From NCBI RefSeq assembly GCF_030580955.1, contig NZ_JAUQON010000002.1:1-64000 (forward strand): 64,000 bases of DNA, given 5' to 3'. Shown one piece after another: positions 1 to 9,124 of the stretch (positions are counted from its first letter, which is position 1; each line of letters begins with the position of its first letter). Source of the DNA: Hymenobacter convexus (GTDB taxonomy: Bacteria > Bacteroidota > Bacteroidia > Cytophagales > Hymenobacteraceae). The translations under genes and the position numbers were made by a program. Below the pieces are notes generated by a model, which did no database searches, was not told where the DNA came from, and saw nothing but the letters and a program-made list of their open reading frames with translations.

Positions 1-243
1 GGCCAGCGTGAGCGCGGGCACCACCCACTCGCTGGCCGTGCGCACCGACGGCACGCTCTGGGCCTGGGGCAACAACGCCAGCGGCCAGCTCGGCACGGGC
101 GGCGGCGGCAGCAGCGCCACGCCGGTGCAGGTGGGCGCGGCCACCAACTGGGCCAGCGTGAGCGCGGGCGCCAACCACTCGCTGGCCGTGGGCACCGACG
201 GCACGCTCTGGGCCTGGGGCCTGAATAGCAGCGGCCAGCTCGG
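1..243 (+). repeat. RCC1 tandem repeat, 150-bp period, cut by the window edge
   Basis: Bases 1-93 and 151-243 are nearly identical and 150 bp (50 codons) apart. Each encodes a Gly-rich RCC1-like unit containing DGTLWAWG and SGQLG. Further copies probably lie upstream. Confidence 0.85.
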
Positions 244-3200
244 CAAAGCCGCATCATCTGCGACGCCACTGCCGATATACACGCCACCGGTGACTATGCC
301 GATGCTGGCCGCCACCCCGGGCGCCACCCTGGCCCCCGAGCAGGTGCCCACCGCCGTAGATGGCGGCCTGAGCGTGACCAGTGCCAGCAGTGCCACCCTG
401 GTCTCGGCCACTGTTAGCCTCAGCAGCGGCCTTGTGCCGGCCGAAGACGCGCTGGCCTTCGTGCCCGCCGGCAACATCACCGGCGCCTACGATGCCGCCA
501 CCGGCGTGCTCAGCCTGGCCTCGGCCGCGCCCTTCGCCACCCTGGCCGACTGGCAGGCCGTACTGCGCAGCATCACCTACCTGAACGCCTCCGACACCCC
601 CACCACGGCCGACCGCACGGTGAGCTTCGTGGTGAACGACGGCGGCCTCGACAGCAGCCCCGCCACCAAGCTGGTGCAGGTGCAGGCCGTGAACGACGCC
701 CCCGCCGCCCCCGCCGACACCGACCCGGCCCCCAACGCCGTGGCCGAGAACGCGCCGGCCGGCACCCCGGTGGGCCTGACCGTGGCCGCCACCGACGTGG
801 ACAGCCCCGCCCTCACCTACACCCTGACCGACGACGCCGGTGGTCGCTTCGTCATCGAGCCCGTGACCGGCGTGGTGCGCGTAGCTCCCGGCGCCGTGCT
901 CGACTTTGAAGCCGCCGGCAGCTACACCGTCACGGCCCAGGCCACCGACGGCAGCCTGACCAGCAGCCTCGCCTTCGTGATTGCGCTGACCGACGTGAAC
1001 GAGGCCCCCGTGGTGGCCGACCAGTCCTACACCACCCAGGAAGACGGCGCCGCCGGCACCGTGGTAGGCACCGTGCTGGCCACCGACCCCGACGCGGGCC
1101 AGGCCCTGACCTACACCCTCACGGCCGGCAACACCAACGGGGCCTTCGCCCTGGTGGGCAACCAGCTGCAGGTGGCCAACGCCGCCGCCCTCGACCTGGC
1201 CGCCACGCCCGTGTTTACGCTGACCGTGGACGTGGCCGACAACGGCACTCCCGCCCTCACCACCCCCGCCACCCTAACCGTGACCCTGACGCCGGCGCCC
1301 TGCACCGAGCCACAGGGCGTGGCCGTGGGCAGCATCGGCACCAACACCGCCAGCGTGAGCTTTGCGGGCAGCGCCACCGCCGCCAGCGGCTACCGCGTGA
1401 CCTACACCGCCGCGGGCGGCCCGGCCCAGACCGTAACGGCCCCCGCCTCGCCGGTGGCCCTGGCTGGCCTGCAACCCAACACCACTTACGACGTGACCGT
1501 GACCAGTATCTGCAGCCGCAGCCAGTCGGCGGTGTCGGCAACGACTTCCTTCACCACGCTGTGCGAGGTGCCGGTGCTGGCCGCCATCGCCAGCCAGCGC
1601 GTGAACGTGGACGCCGGCCTGTGTGGCGCCTCGGTGAGCTTCGCGGCGTCGGCCAGCGGCACACCGGCCCCGGCCCTGAGCTTCACGCTCGGCGGCGCGG
1701 CCATCGGCTCGCCCTACGTCTTCCCGGTGGGCACTTCGACGGTAACGGCCACGGCCAGCAGCTGCGGCGGCACCGCCACCCGCACCTTCACCGTGACGGT
1801 GATTGACAACGAGAACCCGACCATCACCACCCCCGTGTCGGTGGTGGTGAGCACCGATGCCGGCCAGTGCGCGGCCACCAACGTGGCCCTGGGCACCCCC
1901 ACCGCCGGCGACAACTGCTCCGGCGTGCGGGTGCGCAACAACGCCCCGGCGTCCTTCCCGAAAGGCACCACCACGGTGACCTGGACGGCCACCGACGCCT
2001 CGGGTAATGTGGCAACGGCCACCCAGTTCGTGACGGTGAACGACACGGAAGCCCCCGTGGTGTTTGCCCCCGCCGCTGTGTCGGCCAGCACCGACGCTGG
2101 CCAGTGCACCGCCACCGGCGTGTCCCTGAGCAACCCCGTCCTCGGCGACAACTGCCCCGGCACCACGGTGAGCAACAACGCCCCCGCCGCCTTCCCCAAA
2201 GGTGTGACGACGGTAACCTGGACCGCTACCGACGCGGCCGGCAACACCGCCACCGCTACCCAGCTGGTGACCGTGACGGATAACGAGCGCCCCACCATCT
2301 CGGCCCCCGCTGCCGTTGCCGTGAGCACCAACGCCGCCGGCTGTACCGCCACCGGCGTGGCCCTGGGCACGCCCACCTTCGGCGACAACTGCGCCGGCAC
2401 CACGGTGAGCAACAACGCCCCGGCGACCTTCAATAAGGGCACCACCACGGTAACGTGGACGGCCACCGACGCCAGTGGCAACACCGCCACCGCCACGCAA
2501 GTGGTGACGGTGCGCGACACGGAAGCGCCGACCATCACGGCCCCCGTGGCCAAAGCCATTTCGACGGATGCCGGCAGTTGCACCGCCACCAACGTGGCCC
2601 TGGGCACCGCTACCGCCGCCGACAACTGCTCGGGCGTGACCGTGACCAACAACGCCCCGGCCGCCTTCGCCAAAGACCGTACCACGGTAATCTGGACGGC
2701 CACCGACGCCGCCGGCAACGTGGCCACCGCCACCCAGCTCGTGACCGTGACCGACACCGAACGCCCCACCATCTCGGCCCCCGCGGCCAAAGTGGTATCG
2801 ACCAGCACCGGCCAGTGCAGCGCCACGGGCGTGAGCCTGGGCACCGCCACAGCCGGTGATAACTGCACCGGCGTGAGCGTGACCAACAATGCGCCCGCCA
2901 CCTTCCCGAAAGGCAGCACCACGGTAACGTGGACGGCCACCGACGCGGCCGGCAACACCGCCACCGCCACCCAGCTCGTGACCGTGAACGACACCGAGCG
3001 GCCCGTGCTGACCCTGCCCGCCAGCCTGACCGTGGCCGCCCCCACGGGCCAGTGCAGCGCCGTGGTGACCTTCGCCACTTCGGCCACCGATAACTGCACC
3101 GGAGCCCCCACGGTAGTGGCCAGCCCGGCTTCGGGCAGCACCTTCGCCGTGGGCACCACCACCGTGACCGTGACGGCCACCGATGCCAGCGGCAACGTGA

Positions 3201-3940
3201 GCACCGGCAGCTTCACGGTGACCGTGACGGGTAGCACGCCCCCGGCCCCCACCATCGCCGTGGCCCCCGCCGCCCTCAACAACGGCAAGATGTACCTGCT
3301 CTACCTCGGCTACGGCTCGCAAACGGCCACCCTCACCGCCTCGGGCGGCACCAGCTACGCCTGGAGCCCGGCCACCGGCCTGAGCAACGCCAACACCGCC
3401 AACCCCGTGTTTACGCCCACTGCCGAAGGCACCTACACCTTCACCGTGACGGCCAGCGGCAGCGGCTGCTCGGCCGGCGCCAGCACCAAAACCGTCACCA
3501 TCGTGGTGGAAGACGTGCGCTGCGGCAACAACAACGAGAAGCTTCAAGTGTGCCACAACGGCCAGACCATCTGCGTGGCCAACAGCGCCCTGAACGCCCA
3601 CCTGGGCCACGGCGACAAGCTGGGCAACTGCGCCGCCCCGCGCCCGGCCGCCCCGGCTGAAGTAGCCACTGCCAGTGCTGCCCCGGCCCTGGCCGTGTAC
3701 CCCAACCCTACGGCCGACCAGGCCACGGTAGCCTTCCACGCCCCGGCCGACGGCACGGCCACGGTGGTGGTCTACAACGAGCTGGGCCAGGTGGTGGCCC
3801 GCCTCTTCGACGGTGCCGTGACCAGCGGCCAGGACTACGCCCTGGCCCTCAACAGCCAGCGGCTGGCCGCCGGCCTCTACGTGTGCCGCCTGGTGCTCAA
3901 CGGCCACACCGAGCTGCGCCGCCTGACCGTGGTGCGGTAA
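1..3940 (+). CDS. Giant T9SS-secreted adhesin (RCC1 / cadherin / FN3 / HYR repeats), 5' truncated
   Basis: The reading frame (first full codon at base 2) is open to the window edge, so the N-terminus is missing; the GTG at 8 is internal. About 1,312 residues are visible. In order: RCC1-type repeats (DGTLWAWG twice, residues 1-82), an unassigned beta-rich domain (~100-235), two cadherin-like domains (~243-431, with AENAPAGTPVG and DVNEAP junctions), a fibronectin type III domain (~432-520), a Cys-containing HYR-like domain, five HYR repeats of exactly 79 residues plus a sixth variant (~601-1075), an Ig/PKD-like domain, a Cys/His-rich module (CHNGQTICV...HGD) and a C-terminal type A T9SS sorting domain with the YPNPTADQ motif. 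Such modular proteins are exported by SprA/PorV and attached to the cell surface or released. The role is probably adhesion; ligand unknown. A long hairpin follows the stop codon. Confidence 0.9.
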   Translation, partial: ASVSAGTTHSLAVRTDGTLWAWGNNASGQLGTGGGGSSATPVQVGAATNWASVSAGANHSLAVGTDGTLWAWGLNSSGQLGKAASSATPLPIYTPPVTMPMLAATPGATLAPEQVPTAVDGGLSVTSASSATLVSATVSLSSGLVPAEDALAFVPAGNITGAYDAATGVLSLASAAPFATLADWQAVLRSITYLNASDTPTTADRTVSFVVNDGGLDSSPATKLVQVQAVNDAPAAPADTDPAPNAVAENAPAGTPVGLTVAATDVDSPALTYTLTDDAGGRFVIEPVTGVVRVAPGAVLDFEAAGSYTVTAQATDGSLTSSLAFVIALTDVNEAPVVADQSYTTQEDGAAGTVVGTVLATDPDAGQALTYTLTAGNTNGAFALVGNQLQVANAAALDLAATPVFTLTVDVADNGTPALTTPATLTVTLTPAPCTEPQGVAVGSIGTNTASVSFAGSATAASGYRVTYTAAGGPAQTVTAPASPVALAGLQPNTTYDVTVTSICSRSQSAVSATTSFTTLCEVPVLAAIASQRVNVDAGLCGASVSFAASASGTPAPALSFTLGGAAIGSPYVFPVGTSTVTATASSCGGTATRTFTVTVIDNENPTITTPVSVVVSTDAGQCAATNVALGTPTAGDNCSGVRVRNNAPASFPKGTTTVTWTATDASGNVATATQFVTVNDTEAPVVFAPAAVSASTDAGQCTATGVSLSNPVLGDNCPGTTVSNNAPAAFPKGVTTVTWTATDAAGNTATATQLVTVTDNERPTISAPAAVAVSTNAAGCTATGVALGTPTFGDNCAGTTVSNNAPATFNKGTTTVTWTATDASGNTATATQVVTVRDTEAPTITAPVAKAISTDAGSCTATNVALGTATAADNCSGVTVTNNAPAAFAKDRTTVIWTATDAAGNVATATQLVTVTDTERPTISAPAAKVVSTSTGQCSATGVSLGTATAGDNCTGVSVTNNAPATFPKGSTTVTWTATDAAGNTATATQLVTVNDTERPVLTLPASLTVAAPTGQCSAVVTFATSATDNCTGAPTVVASPASGSTFAVGTTTVTVTATDASGNVSTGSFTVTVTGSTPPAPTIAVAPAALNNGKMYLLYLGYGSQTATLTASGGTSYAWSPATGLSNANTANPVFTPTAEGTYTFTVTASGSGCSAGASTKTVTIVVEDVRCGNNNEKLQVCHNGQTICVANSALNAHLGHGDKLGNCAAPRPAAPAEVATASAAPALAVYPNPTADQATVAFHAPADGTATVVVYNELGQVVARLFDGAVTSGQDYALALNSQRLAAGLYVCRLVLNGHTELRRLTVVR
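1802..2989 (+). repeat. Five tandem 237-bp (79-codon) HYR repeats
   Basis: The Asp codon that starts each repeat junction (DNE/DTE/DNE/DTE/DTE) falls at 1805, 2042, 2279, 2516 and 2753, and the next one is at 2990, so the period is exactly 237 bp five times running. Each unit carries a Cys in the T(D)AGQC-type motif and a second in DNC, a likely disulphide, and ends in TVTWTATDAxGN. A sixth, diverged unit follows to about 3230. No length drift is seen between units. Confidence 0.92.
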
Positions 3941-3943
3941 GGC

Positions 3944-4016
3944 GCCTCAATGGCAACAAGCAGAAAGGGCCTGCCGACGATGTCGGCAGGCCCTTTCTGC
4001 TTGTTGCCATTGAGGC
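3944..4016. terminator. 35-bp perfect hairpin between convergent genes
   Basis: Two perfectly complementary 35-nt arms are separated by a 3-nt loop (GAT at about 3979). It lies 4 bp after the adhesin stop and 17 bp from the stop of the convergent hydrolase, so it can end transcripts from both sides. The inner AGAAAGGGCCTGCCGAC / GTCGGCAGGCCCTTTCT part resembles a terminator stem. The stem is unusually long. Confidence 0.7.
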
Positions 4017-4032
4017 CCACCAGCCCCGGCGC

Positions 4033-5364
4033 CTACGGCCGCCCCAGAAACGCCAGCACCGCCGCGTTGAAGGCGGCCGGGTCTTCGCGCGGGGCGTAGT
4101 GCGACAAGCCGGGGAAGATGTGAACCTGCCCCCGCGGCAGGCTGGCGGCAATGAGCCGGGTGTGGGCGTCCTGAATCAGGTCGTGCTGGCCAGCCAGCAC
4201 CAGCGTGGGCGCCGCAATGCCGGCCAGGTCCGTGGCCTTCATGCGGGGGTAATCGAGCAGCAGCACCGTGAGCGGGCGCGCCTGCCGGGCCTGCTTGTTG
4301 AAGGGGTAGAGGGCCGTGGTGAGCAGCTTGCCCTGGCGCACTTCCTTCAGGGTAGCGGGCGTCACGGCCAGGGTGTCGGCCCAGAGGTTGGCGCCCATGG
4401 TCACGAGCTTCTTCACCTGCTGCGGGTGGCGCAGGGCCAGGCTCAGGCCGGTGTTACCGCCGTCGCTCCAGCCCACCACGTGGGCGGCCGGAATGTTCAG
4501 GGCTTTGAGCAGGGCGCTCATGTCGTCGGCGAACAGGTCGTAGGTCAGCGTCTGCTTGCCGTTGGTGCTCTGGCCCTGGGCGCGGGTGTCCACGGCGATG
4601 ACCTGATAGTGCTTGGCCAGCTCGGGAATCTGGCCATTGAAGGCCGAGATGGACTGGCCGTTGCCGTGCAGCAGTAGCAGCGGCTCGCCCTGCCCGTAGG
4701 TTTCGTAGTAGAGCTTGATGCCGTTGAGGGCCACCGTGTGGCCGGCGGCGGGGTTGCGGCCGTAGTTCACCACGCCTTGGCCGATGATTTCGAGGTAGTG
4801 GTTGCCGCTGGCTTCGGCCACCGTGCGGTAGCGGAAAGCGTCGTTGTAGTACAGCGGGCGCCAGCCGTTGGGGAAGCCGTTGGCGCTATCGGCGCGGGTG
4901 GCCTCGAAGTCGCCGTTGAGCAGCGGCACGGCCTGCCACTGGCCTTTGCTGACCTCGGCTTCCAGCTTAAAGTTGTCGTAGCCGAAGGTGCCGTTGAGGT
5001 ACACGTAGGCGTTGACGGTGAGCCGGGCGGCCGTCGTGGGCAGCGTGCCGGTGAAGGCGAAGTTGCGCCACTGGCCGTCGCGCCGCTTGGCCCGCATCTG
5101 GCCGAGCTTGCTGCTGCTCAGGTACTTCTTGTTTTTGTCGAACAGCACCACGAAGGCGTTGGCGTCGGCGCTGTCGCCGGCCGGGGCTTCCACCTTCATG
5201 CGGGCCGAGAGGCGGTAGGGCTTGCCGGCGTAGGGCTGCACCTCGGCCCAGTGCCGGAAGTAGAAAGAGTTGCTGACCTGGGTTTTAAGCCGGGCCTGGG
5301 CGGCAGCGGGCGAGTAGAAGGCCAGCAGGGTGAGGAGGAGAAAAAGGTGTTTCAAGAGCAGCAA
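4033..5364 (-). CDS. Secreted alpha/beta hydrolase with N-terminal jelly-roll-like domain
   Basis: 443 residues. A signal peptide (residues 1-22, AAA before Gln23) precedes a beta-rich region (~30-195) that resembles a carbohydrate-binding jelly roll (GDFE...GFPNGW, FGYDNFKLE), then an alpha/beta-hydrolase domain (~205-443). The catalytic triad is visible: nucleophile Ser300 in GWSDGG, Asp395 in AGQHD and His422 in GLSHY; the oxyanion HGN motif is at ~233. Substrate unknown; an ester or lactone acting outside the cytoplasm is likely. No ATG gives the signal peptide, so a TTG start at 5362-5364 is used (TTG at 5355 is an alternative). The gene lies downstream of the cyclotransferase-like gene but is separated from it by a terminator hairpin. 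Confidence 0.85.
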   Translation of the reverse strand: MLLLKHLFLLLTLLAFYSPAAAQARLKTQVSNSFYFRHWAEVQPYAGKPYRLSARMKVEAPAGDSADANAFVVLFDKNKKYLSSSKLGQMRAKRRDGQWRNFAFTGTLPTTAARLTVNAYVYLNGTFGYDNFKLEAEVSKGQWQAVPLLNGDFEATRADSANGFPNGWRPLYYNDAFRYRTVAEASGNHYLEIIGQGVVNYGRNPAAGHTVALNGIKLYYETYGQGEPLLLLHGNGQSISAFNGQIPELAKHYQVIAVDTRAQGQSTNGKQTLTYDLFADDMSALLKALNIPAAHVVGWSDGGNTGLSLALRHPQQVKKLVTMGANLWADTLAVTPATLKEVRQGKLLTTALYPFNKQARQARPLTVLLLDYPRMKATDLAGIAAPTLVLAGQHDLIQDAHTRLIAASLPRGQVHIFPGLSHYAPREDPAAFNAAVLAFLGRP

Positions 5365-5392
5365 GGGAAAGGTGAGCAGCTTCGTGATGCCA

Positions 5393-5426
5393 AAAACGGC
5401 CAGCCGGTTGCCCGGCTGGCCGTTTT
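5393..5426 (-). terminator. Intrinsic terminator after the cyclotransferase-like gene
   Basis: Two 15-nt complementary arms (AAAACGGCCAGCCGG and its reverse complement) flank a 4-nt loop. Read on the minus strand, the GC-rich stem ends in a run of T. It sits between the stop at 5461 and the start of the hydrolase at 5364. Confidence 0.75.
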
Positions 5427-5460
5427 AGCTGGTTGACTTTTGGGAAGGCGTGCGCCCCAG

Positions 5461-6495
5461 TTAGTCAATGTACAACACCTGCGTCATGGTCTGGCCCACG
5501 GCCTTGAGCGTCTTGCGGTCGATGATGCTCATGTTGTCGGCGGTGGCGTGGTGGTAGGCCGGGAAGTAGTCGTTGCCGTAGCTGGGGTGGTCGTAGATGT
5601 CCAGCGTCGGAATGCCGGCCCGGTTGGTGTACACGTGGTCGTCGGTAATGCCGCCGGTGTCCTGAAACAGAAAGAAATCGGAGTAGCCCAGCGTGGCGGC
5701 CGTGTTCCAGATTTTGTCGAGCGGGCCGCGGGCCTGGGTGCGCGAGGTTTCTTCGCGGGTAAAGGTGCCGCCCTTGGCGCCCACCATGTCGAGCAGCACG
5801 CCATATTCGGCCTTGTAGCCGGCGGGCAGCAGGTTCTTGGTCCAGTACTGCGAGCCCAGGCACCACGAATCGGTACCGCTGCCGTCGAGCTGGTTCTTGA
5901 GGCCCTGCTGGGTGGTGTCGTCGTGGCCCCAATCTTCGGCGTCGAAGAAAATGAAGTCCACGCCCACGTTGGGGGCCAGCGAGTCGGGCTGCTGGGCGAG
6001 CACGCGGGCCATTTCCATGGCTACGGCCACGGCGCTGGCGCCGTCGGAGGCGCCGTCCATGGGGGCGTTTTTCTTCTGCTTGTCGTTGTCGGCGAAGGGC
6101 CGGGTATCCCAGTGGCCGAAGATGGCCACCCGCCGCGCCGCCGTGGGCTGGTACTGGGCAATGATGTTGCGGCAGCGGATGTTGGTGCCGTCAAACGTCA
6201 TCGCGCTGAAGGGCTGCTCCATCACCTTCAGACCGAAGCCTTTCATTTTGCGCACCAGCCAGTCGCCGCAGGCCACGTGGGCCTTGGAATTGGGCACGCG
6301 CGGCCCGAAGCTCACCTGCTTGGCCGTGAAGGCGTAGGCCGAGTCGGCGTTGAACACCGGCGCTTTGGGCAGCTTGGGGGCGGCCGGGGCGCTGGTGTCG
6401 GCGGTTTCGGTGGTCTTGGTTTTGTCCGGGCAGCCGGTGAGGACGAGCAGGCCAGCCAGCGCGGCAAGGGGAAGGCGGAGGGTGCGGAAATTCAT
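5461..6495 (-). CDS. M28-fold lipoprotein, glutaminyl-peptide cyclotransferase-like
   Basis: 344 residues with a lipobox (LTGC, Cys22), so a lipid-anchored periplasmic or surface enzyme. The M28/glutaminyl cyclase fold is shown by GHWDTRP (~127), GASDGASA with zinc-ligand candidate Asp151, FFDAEDWG with Glu187/Asp188 matching the catalytic/zinc acidic pair, LLDMVG with Asp236, and TDDH with His287. The late DDH followed by AGIPTLDIY is closer to glutaminyl cyclases than to M28 aminopeptidases. Such enzymes convert N-terminal Gln to pyroglutamate. The ATG at 6495 is chosen; an upstream in-frame ATG at 6549 would read through a palindromic repeat and yield the spurious peptide SFAALRMT. Substrate assignment is by motif only. 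Confidence 0.8.
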   Translation of the reverse strand: MNFRTLRLPLAALAGLLVLTGCPDKTKTTETADTSAPAAPKLPKAPVFNADSAYAFTAKQVSFGPRVPNSKAHVACGDWLVRKMKGFGLKVMEQPFSAMTFDGTNIRCRNIIAQYQPTAARRVAIFGHWDTRPFADNDKQKKNAPMDGASDGASAVAVAMEMARVLAQQPDSLAPNVGVDFIFFDAEDWGHDDTTQQGLKNQLDGSGTDSWCLGSQYWTKNLLPAGYKAEYGVLLDMVGAKGGTFTREETSRTQARGPLDKIWNTAATLGYSDFFLFQDTGGITDDHVYTNRAGIPTLDIYDHPSYGNDYFPAYHHATADNMSIIDRKTLKAVGQTMTQVLYID

Positions 6496-6503
6496 ATTCT
6501 TTA

Positions 6504-6614
6504 CTGTCATCCTGAGCGCAGCGAAGGACCTTATCGCGTCAGGAAGCAATTTTGGTTACTAAACTCAACTATGCGCAGACGTGAGAAGGTCCTTCGCTGC
6601 GCTCAGGATGACAG
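6504..6614. repeat. REP/MITE-like palindrome, family A
   Basis: The left arm begins CTGTCATCCTGAGCGCAGCG and the right arm is its inverted copy ending GGATGACAG; arms of about 35 nt surround a ~40-nt loop. It lies between cysS and the cyclotransferase-like gene, both read leftward. Other copies of this family are at 10475-10584, 18533-18641 and 59626-59720. Confidence 0.88.
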
Positions 6615-6631
6615 ACGATTTTGCCAGTTTG

Positions 6632-8173
<1,542 letters not shown>

Positions 8174-8408
8174 GGTGCAAAGGTAGCGGGCCGCGCGACG
8201 TACGGCGGCGGGAAGGGTCATAACAAACAAACGGACGGTTTGACTCCGCCGCGTTCTGAATTAGTTAGGCATCTGCGCGCGGCTTCGCTCCACCTTGCCA
8301 GTCCAGGGAATTTGCCTTGTTCGCTTCTGATATCTTGTATAAATGCACGTATCGGCGCGGGCCCAACACGTGGGGTAAGAATAGAGCGGCTATTGGCGTT
8401 ATTGCGCC

Positions 8409-9041
8409 ATGAAGCACTTACTATTGTTGCCGTTAAGCATCATTGGCTTAGGTGAGGCAGCCGCTCAGCGCGCGTCGCCGACGGTGCAGTACCCACAGTT
8501 GAGCAAAACGCTCGACAGCCTGGCCTACGTCGACCAATGGCCCATGCAGCGCCTGTTCAAGCAGGAGCCGGACAGCGCCGGCCGAGACCTAGTGCAGGTT
8601 GAAAAGGAGAATTTCGCCCGGCACCAGCCCTTGCTGGAAAAAATAGTGCGCCGGTACGGCTACCCCGGCATCCGGCAGGTAGGCAAGACCAGCGCCAACA
8701 ATTTCTGGCTCTTGGTGCAGCACGCCGATGCTTACCCCGCTTTTCAGCAGCAGGTGCTCAAGCTGATGCTGCCCGAAGTGAAACGCAAAAATGCCGATTC
8801 CTCCAATTACGCCTACCTCACCGACCGGGTCGCCATCAACACGGGCCAACCTGAGGAGTACGGCACGCAGGTTGAATACAAGGGCCCGGGCCTGGGCCAG
8901 GCAGTACCCAAGTCCTTGCGCGACCCGGCCCGGGTCAATGAGCGCCGCACCGCCATTGGGATGGAACCGCTGGAAAATTACCTGCGCATGATGACCCAAA
9001 TGCACGTGGAGATGAATACGCCCAAGGCTCCCAATCAATAA
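8409..9041 (+). CDS. Secreted DUF6624-family protein
   Basis: 210 residues: signal peptide (residues 1-19, predicted cleavage EAAA before Gln20) followed by a single soluble domain with the features I associate with DUF6624: YGYPGIRQVG, NNFWLLVQHAD, AYLTDRVAINTG and EEYGTQ. Members are widespread in Bacteroidota and have no established function. The gene stands alone, divergent from cysS with a 235-bp gap and convergent with the endonuclease-fold gene. Confidence 0.75.
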   Translation: MKHLLLLPLSIIGLGEAAAQRASPTVQYPQLSKTLDSLAYVDQWPMQRLFKQEPDSAGRDLVQVEKENFARHQPLLEKIVRRYGYPGIRQVGKTSANNFWLLVQHADAYPAFQQQVLKLMLPEVKRKNADSSNYAYLTDRVAINTGQPEEYGTQVEYKGPGLGQAVPKSLRDPARVNERRTAIGMEPLENYLRMMTQMHVEMNTPKAPNQ

Positions 9042-9124
9042 AGTAATCAACTGCAAGCGCCCTGCTCGCTAATCAAGCCAACTGACGAAAGCAGGGCCAC
9101 ACCCAGCCGAACGCGGCCTCATCC

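Noticed and set aside
1802..2989. Regular repeats considered as a CRISPR array
   Set aside because: Period is 237 bp, fully coding, with protein-level HYR conservation; no short identical repeats with unique spacers.
1274..3907. Very long antisense open frame (877 codons) opposite the adhesin, and similar long frames opposite 14424-17747 and 21647-25030
   Set aside because: They arise from strong GC bias at third codon positions opposite repetitive or long genes; composition is low-complexity (Gly/His/Arg-rich), with no signal, domain or start context.
8174..8230. N-terminal extension of CysS
   Set aside because: The added residues are unlike the family, and ATG at 8173 gives the canonical N-terminus.
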